A stretch of DNA of 13,776 nucleotides, from assembly GCA_905215595.1 (NCBI GenBank), contig CAJMQZ010000049.1, forward strand, positions 1 to 13,776, in the 5' to 3' direction. Shown in pieces: positions 1-7,391 of this stretch. The notes below the pieces were generated by a model. That model saw only the letters and a program-made list of their open reading frames with translations, searched no databases and was not told where the DNA came from. The DNA is from an uncultured bacterium (GTDB taxonomy: Bacteria > Bacillota > Clostridia > Oscillospirales > Ruminococcaceae). The position numbers were made by a program, and so were the translations under genes. How positions within the stretch are numbered: position 1 is the first letter of the stretch; every line of letters starts with the position of its first letter.

Positions 1-47
1 CTCTTGAACCCCATTCAAGCGCGCTACCAAAACTGCGCTACACCCGG
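1..47 (-). tRNA. tRNA-Pro (anticodon GGG), 5' part only
   Basis: On the - strand a tRNA starts at 47 and runs off the window at position 1. Visible in order are a 7-nt acceptor strand (CCGGGTG), T8-A9, a D arm with GCGC/GCGC stem and a GG-containing loop, and an anticodon arm with stem CTTGA/TCAAG and loop ATGGGGT. U33 is followed by GGG (positions 12-10) and G37, as expected for a proline tRNA reading CCC and CCU. The variable loop, T arm and 3' end lie outside the window, so acceptor pairing cannot be checked. A consensus promoter sits just upstream. Confidence 0.9.
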
Positions 48-81
48 ATATCTGTTTGCGTTTGTCGCTCACAGCTTGATT

Positions 82-110
82 AGTATACCCGACTTTGCCC
101 GTTTTGTCAA
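82..110 (-). promoter_or_regulatory. sigma-A promoter of the tRNA-Pro gene
   Basis: Read on the - strand, TTGACA (110-105) and TATACT (87-82) are separated by exactly 17 bases. Transcription would start near 75, about 28 bases before the mature tRNA 5' end at 47. The near-consensus boxes suit a strongly expressed stable RNA gene. No convincing terminator for the upstream comF-like gene was found between 111 and 197; the best hairpin there (around TCCCGC) is short and bulged. Confidence 0.85.
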
Positions 111-197
111 GCGCTTTTTCCAAATTTCTGATACAGTTTTTACATTTTATTATCCCAGCTTTTGCCCGCGGGAAGGATGTGCGAAAGAGCGTTATTT

Positions 198-992
198 TCA
201 AAAATCGCTGTACGCTTCTTCCTCGTCATCCTCGCAGATGGGGGTGGTGTCGTCCGGCGGTGCGCCAAACTCCACCGTGGCAAAGGCCAGTGCGAACACG
301 CTGTCTGCCCCGGCGTGCAGCAGTGCCTGTGCGCAGGCAGCAGCCGTTGTGCCGGTGGTGATGACGTCATCCACCAACAGGATGCGCTTGCCCTCCAGCT
401 GCTGCGGCTGTGCCGCCCGGAAAGCGCCTGCAACGTTTGCGATGCGCTGCTCCAGCGGCAGACCGGCTTGATGCCGTTTTGCCCGGGTGCGTTCCAGTGC
501 CTGCGGTGCCAGCGGCACCTCCATGGCTTTTGCCAGCGGCAGCGCCATCATCTCCGGCACGTTGTAGCCGCGCTTTTTGCCGGAGGCTGGCACCGGCACG
601 ATCAAATCGTACCCGATGGCCGCCCACGGCACCGGCTGCGGAAGCAGCTCGCCGTACTGCACGGTCAGTTCACCGCCAAAGGCCAGCTGTACCAGACGGT
701 TTCCCATCTCCACAGCCCGCCACGGCTTTCCCTGATACTTTGCGTTCAGGATGCCGCGCCGCACACAGCCGCTGTAACGGTAGGGCGCAGCCGCACCGGC
801 CAGATTGCTGATGTAATGCTGCGTCGGGTCCAGCCGGATGCCGGGCTTGCGGCGTAGCGCTTCCAGCTGCTCTGCACAGTCCGGGCAATCCTGTACATCT
901 CCCAGCACCCGGCCGCAGAAGGGGCACTCGCGCGGGTAAAGCAGCTGCCGCACCGCCCGCAGCGCCCTGCGCCGGGGATCATAGTAGTCCAT
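198..992 (-). CDS. ComF family phosphoribosyltransferase
   Basis: A 264-residue cytoplasmic protein. The N-terminus has a zinc-finger-like Cys pattern: CPFC at 23-26 and CPDC at 36-39. The C-terminal half is a type I phosphoribosyltransferase-like domain with the PRPP-binding motif VDDVITTGTT at about 207-216. This layout is characteristic of the ComF/GntX family. ComF supports uptake of transforming DNA in competent bacteria, but many members have no proven reaction, and no other competence gene is visible here. The acidic tail (about 252-264) is a minor oddity. The ATG shares one base with the TGA of the SLH gene upstream (TGATG), so translation is probably coupled and it is probably the last gene of the transporter operon. 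Family assignment is firm; role is inferred. Confidence 0.9.
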   Translation of the reverse strand: MDYYDPRRRALRAVRQLLYPRECPFCGRVLGDVQDCPDCAEQLEALRRKPGIRLDPTQHYISNLAGAAAPYRYSGCVRRGILNAKYQGKPWRAVEMGNRLVQLAFGGELTVQYGELLPQPVPWAAIGYDLIVPVPASGKKRGYNVPEMMALPLAKAMEVPLAPQALERTRAKRHQAGLPLEQRIANVAGAFRAAQPQQLEGKRILLVDDVITTGTTAAACAQALLHAGADSVFALAFATVEFGAPPDDTTPICEDDEEEAYSDF

Positions 993-3181
993 CAGTCCTT
1001 TTTGACCGCCACGATCACTCGCACGCGCTTGCCTGCTGCGCAGCCAAAGTTATCGTACCAGCCGGTCAGGTAGTAGCCCTCGGAGTTTACCTCAGAGAGC
1101 TTGGTGGCGTAATACTGCCCCTTGTACCACAGGTACACCTGCATATCGTCAGCCGTCTCGTAGCGGGTGCCGTTGCTCATCACCGAGGCTGCACCCACCT
1201 TGTCGATCTTCATGGGCATCAGCTGGATCATGGCCTTTACCGTGCCGTTCACGTTCTGCCGCACTGCCAGACCGCCCGCCAGCACCGGATACTTGATGGA
1301 GGTGGAAAAGCTAGCCTGACTGCCGTTGACGTAGCAGATGTAAGTAGCGCCGCCGCCCACAAAGTTGAGGATGGTGCTCATAGGCTGGCCGGTAATGTTG
1401 GCCAGCTGCTTGAGGCCGATGCTCAGCAGCGAGCCGGAGCTGCTGGTGATGCGGTTCCAGACCGTGCTCAGCAGCGAGCCATCAATAACGCCCCACAGGA
1501 TCTCGCTGGTGGTGGGCACCAGCACACTGCGCAGATCATCCACCACCGTGGTGGTGTTGGTGGTGCCGCCGGTAGAGCCGGAACCGGAAGAATTGCCTCC
1601 GGTGGAGCCGCTGCCGGAGCCGGAAGAGCTGCCCCCGGAGGAACCACTGCCGGAGGAGCTGTCCCCGCTCCCACCGGAGCCGCCGGTCAGACCGCCCAGA
1701 ATAGAGCCTGCGTTGAAGGCCAGATTCTTCACATCGTCCAGCACACCGTATTTCCACAGATCACCGGTGACGTCGTTCAGAATCAGGCGGTCGATCTGCC
1801 CCTGCTCATTCAGCGTATAGTAACGCACAGCCAGCGTGTTCAGCTTTGTCCCCGCTATTCGGCTGGGACGAACCGTCCCAGCCAACCCCTCCGATGTTGT
1901 TTCCAAGATTTGTACGTCATCGGCCAGAGCATAGTCCCCCAGCGCGGTGGCGGTATCGTTGATGGTGCCGCTGACCGATTTGGACTCGATGGCGGTCACC
2001 TGTTCCCCTTCGGGGGTCACGCTGATCTCCACCAGCCAGCCGGTGGGGTAGTTCAGGCTCTTGTCGATATTCACAGTGCGGGTAATGCCGTCGGTGCACA
2101 TCACCGAGATCTTTTGCAGCACGTCTGCGCCGTTATCCTCCACAAGGCTGCGGGTGGCGGTCTGCACCACGCCGTAGAACACGCTGTCGGCTTCCTCGCC
2201 GGTGATCACATCGGCCACCTCGTTGTCCATGCCCAACAGCAGGGTGACTACCTCGCCCACGCCGCCGCCGTTCAGGGAGGAGATCTTGGACGCCACGGCA
2301 GAGCTGCCCAGCGTGTAATTGCTGCCCGCCACGGTCAGCGCGGTGGGCGCGCTGGCGCTGGGCGATACCGCCGTAATGCGGCCTGCGGCGCGGCGGGTGT
2401 AGATCCACACCGTCTGCAAGCTCTCGCTGTAATAGTACACGTCGTACCTGTTCAGCTCTGCCGAAGCGGAGGCCTTATCGTTACGGTAGACGCTCACCGG
2501 CGTAAAGGGCAGCTGGGTGCCCTCTTCTGCTACAAAGGGGCCCTTGCGGCTCTTGAGCAGCACCGAGGAGGTATCCACTTGACCGTTGGACACCGTAAAG
2601 CCCAGCGAACTGCCGTAGGCGCTGCCGCTGGCGGTGTTGGCGCGCAGGGCGTTGTACAGCAGCAGGGTGCTCTGCTCGTAGGTCATAGCCTGTCCCTGCG
2701 TGCAGGTCAGCTGATCCCGCAGACCGATCTGCTGCGCCTTGTTCAGCTGTGCCTGCGGGAAGGAGCCGGTCAGGTCGGTGGTCTTATAGCTCAGCAGCTT
2801 CAACACCGCCGCACAAGCCTCTTCCAGCGTGACGGTGTTGTCCGGGCGAAAGGAGCCGTCGGTGTAGCCATTCATCCAGCCCTGCTGCACTGCAATGCGG
2901 ATGTAGGGTGCCCACTGGGAGGTGCCGGGCACATCCCGGTACAAAGTACCCACCGTGCCCTGTGCGCCTACGCTCTCCCGGTAAGTGGAAAAGGACACCA
3001 GCATTTTGGCAAAAGCGCCGCGGGTAATGTTGGCGCTAAGCTCCTGACCGGTAGGCACAGCGCCCAGAGTAATGGCCGTCTGCAGGGCCGTGTTGTTGAT
3101 GTTGGCCGCCGAGACCGGCAGCACCAGCACCGACACCGCAATGCTGACCGCCAGCAGAAATGCGAGAATCCGTTTTTTCAT
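992..3181 (-). CDS. secreted SLH-domain surface protein
   Basis: A 729-residue exported protein. The start at 3181 gives a classic signal peptide (MKKR, hydrophobic core, LPVSA cleavage site near residue 25) and has an AGAGG ribosome site upstream; an earlier in-frame ATG at 3244 lies inside the permease gene and would bury the signal. SLH-like repeats cover roughly residues 50-180. The clearest is at about 80-125, with YRDVPGT, WAPYI, GWMNGYTDGSFRPD and a following TLEEA helix. SLH domains usually bind pyruvylated secondary wall polymers. The rest is not recognised; it has mixed beta-rich character and a Gly/Ser linker at about 497-542. It lies 40 bases after the permease and overlaps comF by one base, so it is probably an operon member and may be a wall-side partner or cargo of the transporter. 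Confidence 0.85.
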   Translation of the reverse strand: MKKRILAFLLAVSIAVSVLVLPVSAANINNTALQTAITLGAVPTGQELSANITRGAFAKMLVSFSTYRESVGAQGTVGTLYRDVPGTSQWAPYIRIAVQQGWMNGYTDGSFRPDNTVTLEEACAAVLKLLSYKTTDLTGSFPQAQLNKAQQIGLRDQLTCTQGQAMTYEQSTLLLYNALRANTASGSAYGSSLGFTVSNGQVDTSSVLLKSRKGPFVAEEGTQLPFTPVSVYRNDKASASAELNRYDVYYYSESLQTVWIYTRRAAGRITAVSPSASAPTALTVAGSNYTLGSSAVASKISSLNGGGVGEVVTLLLGMDNEVADVITGEEADSVFYGVVQTATRSLVEDNGADVLQKISVMCTDGITRTVNIDKSLNYPTGWLVEISVTPEGEQVTAIESKSVSGTINDTATALGDYALADDVQILETTSEGLAGTVRPSRIAGTKLNTLAVRYYTLNEQGQIDRLILNDVTGDLWKYGVLDDVKNLAFNAGSILGGLTGGSGGSGDSSSGSGSSGGSSSGSGSGSTGGNSSGSGSTGGTTNTTTVVDDLRSVLVPTTSEILWGVIDGSLLSTVWNRITSSSGSLLSIGLKQLANITGQPMSTILNFVGGGATYICYVNGSQASFSTSIKYPVLAGGLAVRQNVNGTVKAMIQLMPMKIDKVGAASVMSNGTRYETADDMQVYLWYKGQYYATKLSEVNSEGYYLTGWYDNFGCAAGKRVRVIVAVKKD
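1563..1689 (-). repeat. Gly/Ser-rich linker coding repeat
   Basis: This stretch encodes a low-complexity linker at about residues 498-540 of the SLH protein, built of repeating GSG, SGG, SSG and TGG units. The DNA is correspondingly repetitive, with recurring GGAGCCG/CCGGAAG-like words on the + strand. It probably separates the N-terminal part from a C-terminal module (about 545-729) as a flexible tether. Such tracts tend to vary in length between strains by slippage; that is a general expectation, not shown here. Confidence 0.8.
1844..1915 (-). repeat. in-frame palindromic segment within the SLH gene
   Basis: A perfect 10-bp inverted repeat (GGCTGGGACG at 1861-1870 and its complement at 1874-1883, 3-base loop) lies inside the coding sequence. 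The surrounding 24 codons (residues 423-446) use ACA, TCG, GGG, TTG, CGA, ATA, GTA and CAA. The rest of the gene strongly prefers ACC, AGC, GGC, CTG, CGC, ATC, GTG and CAG. The frame is kept through the segment. A small palindromic element inserted in frame would explain this, but no second copy is seen in this window. Confidence 0.5.
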
Positions 3182-3221
3182 TGGTCGTACCTCTTGTTCT
3201 TTGTTTATCACGCCGCCGCGA

Positions 3222-4433
3222 TCAATCGTAGCGCAATGCTTCAATGGGGTTCAGCCGGGCTGCGCGCCGTGCCGGCAGGTAGCCGAACAGCACGCCGATG
3301 CCCACCGAGATGCCAAAGGCCACCACAATGGAGTTGAAGGAGGGGCTTACCGTAACGGTGGTATCGGTCATGAACATGGGCAGCACTTTGTTTGCCGCCA
3401 TGGACACCGCATAGCCCAGCGCAATGCCTAAAACGCCGCCCAGCGCCGAGGTAGTGGCTGCTTCCACCACAAACTGCGCCAGAATGGTGCGCTCCTTTGC
3501 GCCAAGCGCCTTGCGGATGCCGATCTCGCGGGTGCGCTCAGTAACCGACACCAGCATGATGTTCATAATGCCGATGCCGCCCACCAGCAGCGAGATACTG
3601 GCAATGCCGGTAAGTATCACGATGACCATGTTGATCATCTTGTTCATTTCCTCCAGCCACTCGCTGGCGCTGTACACATAGTAGCCGTTTTCGGTCTTGA
3701 GGATCGACATCAGTTCCTCTTCCATGGTGGCCTTGGCCTCGTTGGCAAAGTTTTCGTCGGTCATCAATGCCGTGTAGCAGTCCACCGTGCTCTGGCTGGA
3801 AAGCCGCATCACAGTGGTGTAGGGCAGGTAGACGCAGTCGTCGTCACTGCCCTGCTGCATGGTGGGGTCGCTGACCTTGGCAGACAGCACACCTACGACA
3901 CGGAACTTGTTGGCACCAATTTTAAGCGTCTGCCCCACACCGTTGCCGCCAAAGGCCACCCGGTTGAGGTAATCGCCGATGATACAGACCTGCTTGTTGT
4001 CCTGCATATCCATATACTGCAGGCCGCGCCCCTGAACGATCTGGTAATTCCTCATTTCGGTAAAGTTTTCGTCCACACCGCTCATGTTGGACCAGCGGTA
4101 GCTGGTGGTGCCGATCTTCAGCGTGCCGCTGGCTTTGCCGCTGAGGTTGACCTGCGGCGACACCGCCTTGATCAGGTCGGAATGCCGCCGGCAGATATCG
4201 TACATCTCCTCCACCGGCACGGTACGGGAGCCGTAGCCCCACACCTGAATGCTGAGGGTGTTGGTGCCCAGTGCGGAAAAGCTGTCCCGCATGCTCTTGG
4301 TCATGCCGTTGCCCAGACCCACGATGACAATGACCGCCATCACGCCGATGATGATGCCCAGCATGGTCAGAAAGGTGCGCAGCTTGTTGCTCCACACGTT
4401 CTGGATAGCCTGCCGGAAGGTTTCAAAGATCAT
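3222..4433 (-). CDS. ABC transporter permease, MacB type
   Basis: A 403-residue membrane protein of the MacB/FtsX superfamily. TM1 is at about 20-40 (start of the MacB_PCD domain). A large extracytoplasmic region spans about 42-265. Three further TM segments follow, beginning near 267, 318 and 365. The loop after TM2 carries TREIGIRKALGA, a strongly conserved MacB-family coupling segment, and the C-terminus has the typical ARRAARLNPIEALRYD ending. Members are driven by ATPase mechanotransmission rather than a classic translocation channel and export peptides, lipoproteins or drugs. The ATG overlaps the ATPase stop by four bases (ATGA), and the adaptor is two genes upstream, completing a MacAB-like set. 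The substrate cannot be read from the sequence. Confidence 0.93.
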   Translation of the reverse strand: MIFETFRQAIQNVWSNKLRTFLTMLGIIIGVMAVIVIVGLGNGMTKSMRDSFSALGTNTLSIQVWGYGSRTVPVEEMYDICRRHSDLIKAVSPQVNLSGKASGTLKIGTTSYRWSNMSGVDENFTEMRNYQIVQGRGLQYMDMQDNKQVCIIGDYLNRVAFGGNGVGQTLKIGANKFRVVGVLSAKVSDPTMQQGSDDDCVYLPYTTVMRLSSQSTVDCYTALMTDENFANEAKATMEEELMSILKTENGYYVYSASEWLEEMNKMINMVIVILTGIASISLLVGGIGIMNIMLVSVTERTREIGIRKALGAKERTILAQFVVEAATTSALGGVLGIALGYAVSMAANKVLPMFMTDTTVTVSPSFNSIVVAFGISVGIGVLFGYLPARRAARLNPIEALRYD

Positions 4434-5179
4434 GCCTGTTCCTCCTTTTCCGGCGTTTCGGGCAGCAGGGTGGGCTGCACCATGGCCTCCGGTGCGTGGG
4501 AGTCGCCATCATACACCACCTGACCGTCCTCCAGCCGGATGATGCGGTCGGCCTGCACGGCAATGGAATTGTCGTGGGTGATCAGCACTACGGTATGTCC
4601 CTGCTTGTGCAGCTGCTGCAAAAGCCCCAGCACCTCCCGGCCGGTATGGGAGTCCAGCGCGCCGGTGGGCTCGTCTGCCAGAATGACCGGCGGGTTGCGT
4701 ACCAGTGCACGTGCAATGGACACGCGCTGCTGCTGGCCGCCGGAAAGCTGGTTGGGGCGGTTTTTCAGCTTATCGCTGAGCCCCACCTGCTCCAACACCT
4801 CCCGGGCGCGGATGTGGCGCTCGGTGCGGGAGACGCCTGCGTACACCAGCGGCACCTCCACGTTTTCCATCAGGTTCAGCCTGGGCAGCAGATTGTATTG
4901 CTGGAAGATAAAGCCCAGCATCTCGTTGCGGACAGCGGCCAGCTCGTTGCGGTTCATCTTGCCCACATCCCTGCCGTTGAGCCGGTAGGTGCCATGGGTG
5001 GGCACATCCAGACAGCCGATGATGTTCATACAGGTGGATTTGCCCGAGCCGGACTGGCCCACGATGGCCACGAACTCGCCTTTTTCGATTTTCATGGTGA
5101 TGTGGTCGGCAGCCTTTACCGTGGTATCGCCCATCTGGTAATATTTGCAGACTTCATCAAACTCGATCAGAGCGCTCAT
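4430..5179 (-). CDS. ABC transporter ATP-binding protein, MacB/LolD class
   Basis: A 249-residue nucleotide-binding subunit with all expected motifs: Walker A GQSGSGKST (41-49), Q-loop near 93-94, signature LSGGQ (145-149), Walker B VILADE with catalytic Glu170, a PTGALDS D-loop and switch His202 in THD. The sequence style and LSGGQQQRVSIARAL match the LolD/MacB/FtsE clade. The C-terminal tail after about residue 225 is short and acidic. The start at 5179 is supported by AGGAGG 5 bases upstream. It follows the adaptor by 14 bases and overlaps the permease start by four. It powers the permease encoded at 3222-4433. Confidence 0.95.
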   Translation of the reverse strand: MSALIEFDEVCKYYQMGDTTVKAADHITMKIEKGEFVAIVGQSGSGKSTCMNIIGCLDVPTHGTYRLNGRDVGKMNRNELAAVRNEMLGFIFQQYNLLPRLNLMENVEVPLVYAGVSRTERHIRAREVLEQVGLSDKLKNRPNQLSGGQQQRVSIARALVRNPPVILADEPTGALDSHTGREVLGLLQQLHKQGHTVVLITHDNSIAVQADRIIRLEDGQVVYDGDSHAPEAMVQPTLLPETPEKEEQA

Positions 5180-5193
5180 TCATCCCTCCTGCG

Positions 5194-6987
5194 TCAATTC
5201 ACCACGACTGCACCGGCCTCAGCGGGGTCGATGCCCTCTGCGGGCTCTTCAGCGTCCGCTGCGGGGGCTTCACCGTTTTCCGTTTCCTCCGGCAGCGTCT
5301 CATCGCCGCCCTCGGCAAGGTCTGCGTTGTTTCCGGCATCCTCGAGCTCTCCGCCGCCCATATCATCATAGCCGCCGTCGTCATAGTAGCTGTCGCTGCT
5401 CACGGAGCTGGGGTCGTAGGCGATGGTATCGCTCTCGGACAGACCGCTGGTCACCTGCGTATAGTTATCGTCGCTGACACCGGTCTTGACCTTGACGTAT
5501 ACATAGCCCTCCGGTGCACTCATGGAGTCATCGGCGTTCACGGCGCTGGGCGAGTCCTGCCGCACCAGCACATAACCGCCCCGCACGATGGCGGCGTTGG
5601 GCACGGTGAGCGCATTTTTAGCCTGTGCCACCACGATCTCGGCGTTGGCGTTCATGCCCGGGCGCAGACCGGTGGTCTCGTCGATGCGCACGGTCACCGG
5701 GTAGGTGGTGGTACCGCCGCTGGTGTCGCCCTTCATGGACACACGGGTGACCACGCCCTCGTAGGTCTTATCCTTCACGGCGTCTGCGGTCACCTGTACG
5801 GTCTGCCCCACCTTCAGGCTGCTGACCTGCAGCTCGTCCACGTTGATGGTCATTTCCAGATAACTCAGGTCGTAGATGGTGCACAGGTCGCTGCCGGTGC
5901 TCAGGGCATCGCCTACCTTGGCATTCTTTTCGATGATGGTGCCGCTGATGGGCGAGGTGATGGTGTAGTTATCCATGGCGTCCTGCAGATTCTGCATGGA
6001 CAGCTCCGCGCCGCGCAGGGTCTCGGAGGCAGACTGGATGGACTCGGTCAAGTCCTCACCGCTGAGGGTCAGGATGATGTCGTCCTTGTTCACGCTGCCG
6101 CCCTCCCGCACATTGATGGCGGTGACGGTACCGGAGGACAGCGCAGTCAGGGTGCGCTCGGCCTGATACTGGAAGTTTGCCGCTGCAATGGAGCTTACCC
6201 CGTTGACGGTAGCCGTAGCCGCCTGTGCCGTGGTCAGACCGCCCGCATTGGACACCGAGAGAGTCACAGTGCGGGTAAGCAGATTGCCGGTGCTCAGGGC
6301 ATCGGTGCCGGTCACAGCGGTAATGGTGCCGGGCAGCACCTCAAAAGTACCGTCCAGCGTCACCTGGGCGGTCTGCCCTACCGAGAAGTTGGCGGCATCC
6401 GCAGCCGGGAACTCCAGCACCAGATTCATCTTGGAGCTGTCCCGCACCACAGCCACTTCCTGGCCGCTCTTTACCTCATCGCCCTTGTTCACCTTCAGGC
6501 TGCTGACGACGCCCGCCACCTCAGCGCGGACATACTGGCGGTCTGCGGTCTTATCGTAGCTGCGCTGCGCCTGCTGCAAGGTGATGGCTGCCTGCTCCAC
6601 CTTGGTGGTAGCGTCGGAGGAATCCACCGTGTACAGCACAGTACCCTCCTCCACGATATCGCCCTCTTCAAAGCTGCCGGTCAGCACCTTGCCGGCCACC
6701 AGCGATTTAACGCTGTAAGTATTGGCGGGCTTCAGCGTGCCGGTGCCGCTGAGCGTGTTGGAAACATCCCGGGTCTCGGGCATGGCTTCCGTATAGGAAG
6801 TGTCCACATTTGCGGGCTTTGTGTTCTTGGGCTTCAGCAGCCACCAGCCGCCTGCCAGTACCACGATGGCTACCGGCACCAGCCACTTCCAGTTCTTTTT
6901 GGCAAAGGCCGCCGCGCCGCCTTTTTTCGGTGCAGCCGTTGCGTCCTGCTGCGGGTCGGCGGGCTGTTTAGGTTTGTTCCAGATCAT
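5194..6987 (-). CDS. HlyD/MacA-like adaptor with duplicated lipoyl and barrel units
   Basis: A 597-residue membrane-anchored adaptor. The N-terminus is cytoplasmic and basic, with one TM at about 34-52. Outside there are two successive units. Unit 1 has lipoyl halves at about 90-120 and 152-182, a very short hairpin (about 124-148) and a barrel-like region at about 186-262. Unit 2 has lipoyl halves at about 277-310 and 341-373, a hairpin at about 312-340 and a barrel at about 376-455. Typical MacA/HlyD proteins have one such unit and are about 350-450 residues long. After a further domain (about 456-525) comes an acidic, Asp/Glu/Gly/Ala-rich tail (about 525-597). AGGAGG lies 9 bases before the ATG. 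It is the first gene of the operon, directly before the ATPase and MacB-type permease, so it most likely bridges the permease to the cell envelope. Confidence 0.9.
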   Translation of the reverse strand: MIWNKPKQPADPQQDATAAPKKGGAAAFAKKNWKWLVPVAIVVLAGGWWLLKPKNTKPANVDTSYTEAMPETRDVSNTLSGTGTLKPANTYSVKSLVAGKVLTGSFEEGDIVEEGTVLYTVDSSDATTKVEQAAITLQQAQRSYDKTADRQYVRAEVAGVVSSLKVNKGDEVKSGQEVAVVRDSSKMNLVLEFPAADAANFSVGQTAQVTLDGTFEVLPGTITAVTGTDALSTGNLLTRTVTLSVSNAGGLTTAQAATATVNGVSSIAAANFQYQAERTLTALSSGTVTAINVREGGSVNKDDIILTLSGEDLTESIQSASETLRGAELSMQNLQDAMDNYTITSPISGTIIEKNAKVGDALSTGSDLCTIYDLSYLEMTINVDELQVSSLKVGQTVQVTADAVKDKTYEGVVTRVSMKGDTSGGTTTYPVTVRIDETTGLRPGMNANAEIVVAQAKNALTVPNAAIVRGGYVLVRQDSPSAVNADDSMSAPEGYVYVKVKTGVSDDNYTQVTSGLSESDTIAYDPSSVSSDSYYDDGGYDDMGGGELEDAGNNADLAEGGDETLPEETENGEAPAADAEEPAEGIDPAEAGAVVVN

Positions 6988-7020
6988 TCTTGCCGTTCCT
7001 CCTAGGTTCTTTTATGACAA

Positions 7021-7043
7021 GATACTTTTTTGTAAAAAGCATC
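7021..7043 (-). promoter_or_regulatory. leader hairpin upstream of the adaptor gene
   Basis: On the - strand GATGCTTTTT pairs with AAAAAGTATC across a 3-base loop, giving 10 pairs including one G-U. The wobble pair exists only in the - strand RNA (it would be an A-C mismatch in the other strand's RNA), consistent with an RNA structure in the transporter leader. It lies about 20 bases before the AGGAGG. It could stabilise the 5' end or tune translation; the long A-U run makes it thermally weak. Confidence 0.4.
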
Positions 7044-7063
7044 CATCAGAAACTCATATTTGT

Positions 7064-7092
7064 AGTGTATCTCATTTTGACCCGATAAACAA
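7064..7092 (-). promoter_or_regulatory. candidate promoter for the transporter operon
   Basis: Read on the - strand, TTGTTT (7092-7087) and TACACT (7069-7064) are 17 bases apart, each matching four of six consensus bases. The start would be near 7057, leaving a leader of about 70 nt that includes the hairpin at 7021-7043. It is the best-spaced pair found in the region, but clearly weaker than the tRNA or hisS promoters. Confidence 0.3.
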
Positions 7093-7142
7093 GCGTCCAA
7101 TTTTCGTTTCACGGCATTTCCACAAAGTTTCAGACTTTTTTT

Positions 7143-7163
7143 ACAAAGAATGGCCTTCTTTGT
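7143..7163. repeat. 8-bp perfect inverted repeat
   Basis: ACAAAGAA and TTCTTTGT flank a 5-base centre. It lies about 50 bases upstream of the candidate transporter promoter and next to a run of seven T (+ strand, 7136-7142). On neither strand is it followed by a T-run, so it is not an intrinsic terminator. It could be an operator for a dimeric regulator; no regulator gene is in the window. Confidence 0.4.
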
Positions 7164-7233
7164 GCGCCGCTGAGCAACTGTATATCCTTTATAATACGAT
7201 TCAATCCGCCTCTTCCCTGCTCTTCTTCCTGTG

Positions 7234-7275
7234 AAAAAAGGGATTCTGAAAAGCCCGCAGGCTTTTCAGAATCCC
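7234..7275 (-). terminator. strong intrinsic terminator, second of a tandem pair
   Basis: A perfect 16-bp stem (GGGATTCTGAAAAGCC and its complement, 7240-7275) with a 4-base loop is followed on the - strand directly by TTTTTT (7239-7234). On the + strand no T-run follows, so it acts on leftward transcription. It lies about 115 bases beyond the NusG domain II stop and insulates the transporter operon from the upstream operon. Confidence 0.9.
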
Positions 7276-7345
7276 AGACAAAAAATCAAATTCCTTAAAA
7301 TATGGCCAAAGCGCACGCGGCGGCTATTTGGAATCGTTTTCCCTC

Positions 7346-7383
7346 AAAAAGAAATCAGCCGGACCCGAAGGCCCGGCTGATTT
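7346..7383 (-). terminator. intrinsic terminator after the NusG domain II gene
   Basis: The - strand shows AAATCAGCCGGGCC, a TTCG loop and the matching right arm, making a 14-bp stem with one G-U and a UUCG tetraloop (7352-7383). A C and then five T follow (7350-7346). It begins 8 bases after the TAA at 7392 and ends the flavoprotein/NusG II operon. Confidence 0.92.
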
Positions 7384-7391
7384 ATTCTTTT

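Larger units (their letters stand above)
6988..7391 (-). other. AT-rich intergenic region before the transporter operon
   Basis: No gene is seen here on either strand. It contains, on the - strand, two tandem intrinsic terminators (7346-7383 and 7234-7275), then an AT-rich zone with an inverted repeat at 7143-7163, a possible promoter at 7064-7092 and a 10-bp hairpin at 7021-7043 just before the adaptor ribosome site. The roughly 70 bases between the two terminators show no recognisable gene. An AT-rich patch at 7179-7196 resembles -10 boxes on both strands but lacks a correctly spaced -35. Confidence 0.7.

Noticed and set aside
1563..1689. Repetitive DNA resembling a direct-repeat array
   Set aside because: It is in frame and encodes a Gly/Ser linker; units are short and irregular, with no constant repeat and spacer lengths as in CRISPR.
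3182..3244. Earlier start of the SLH protein at 3244
   Set aside because: It would add 21 residues before a perfect signal peptide and begin inside the permease coding region.
1910..3337. A 475-codon + strand frame opposite the SLH and permease genes
   Set aside because: It spans two well-supported - strand genes and has low-complexity His/Gly/Ala-rich composition typical of antisense reading.
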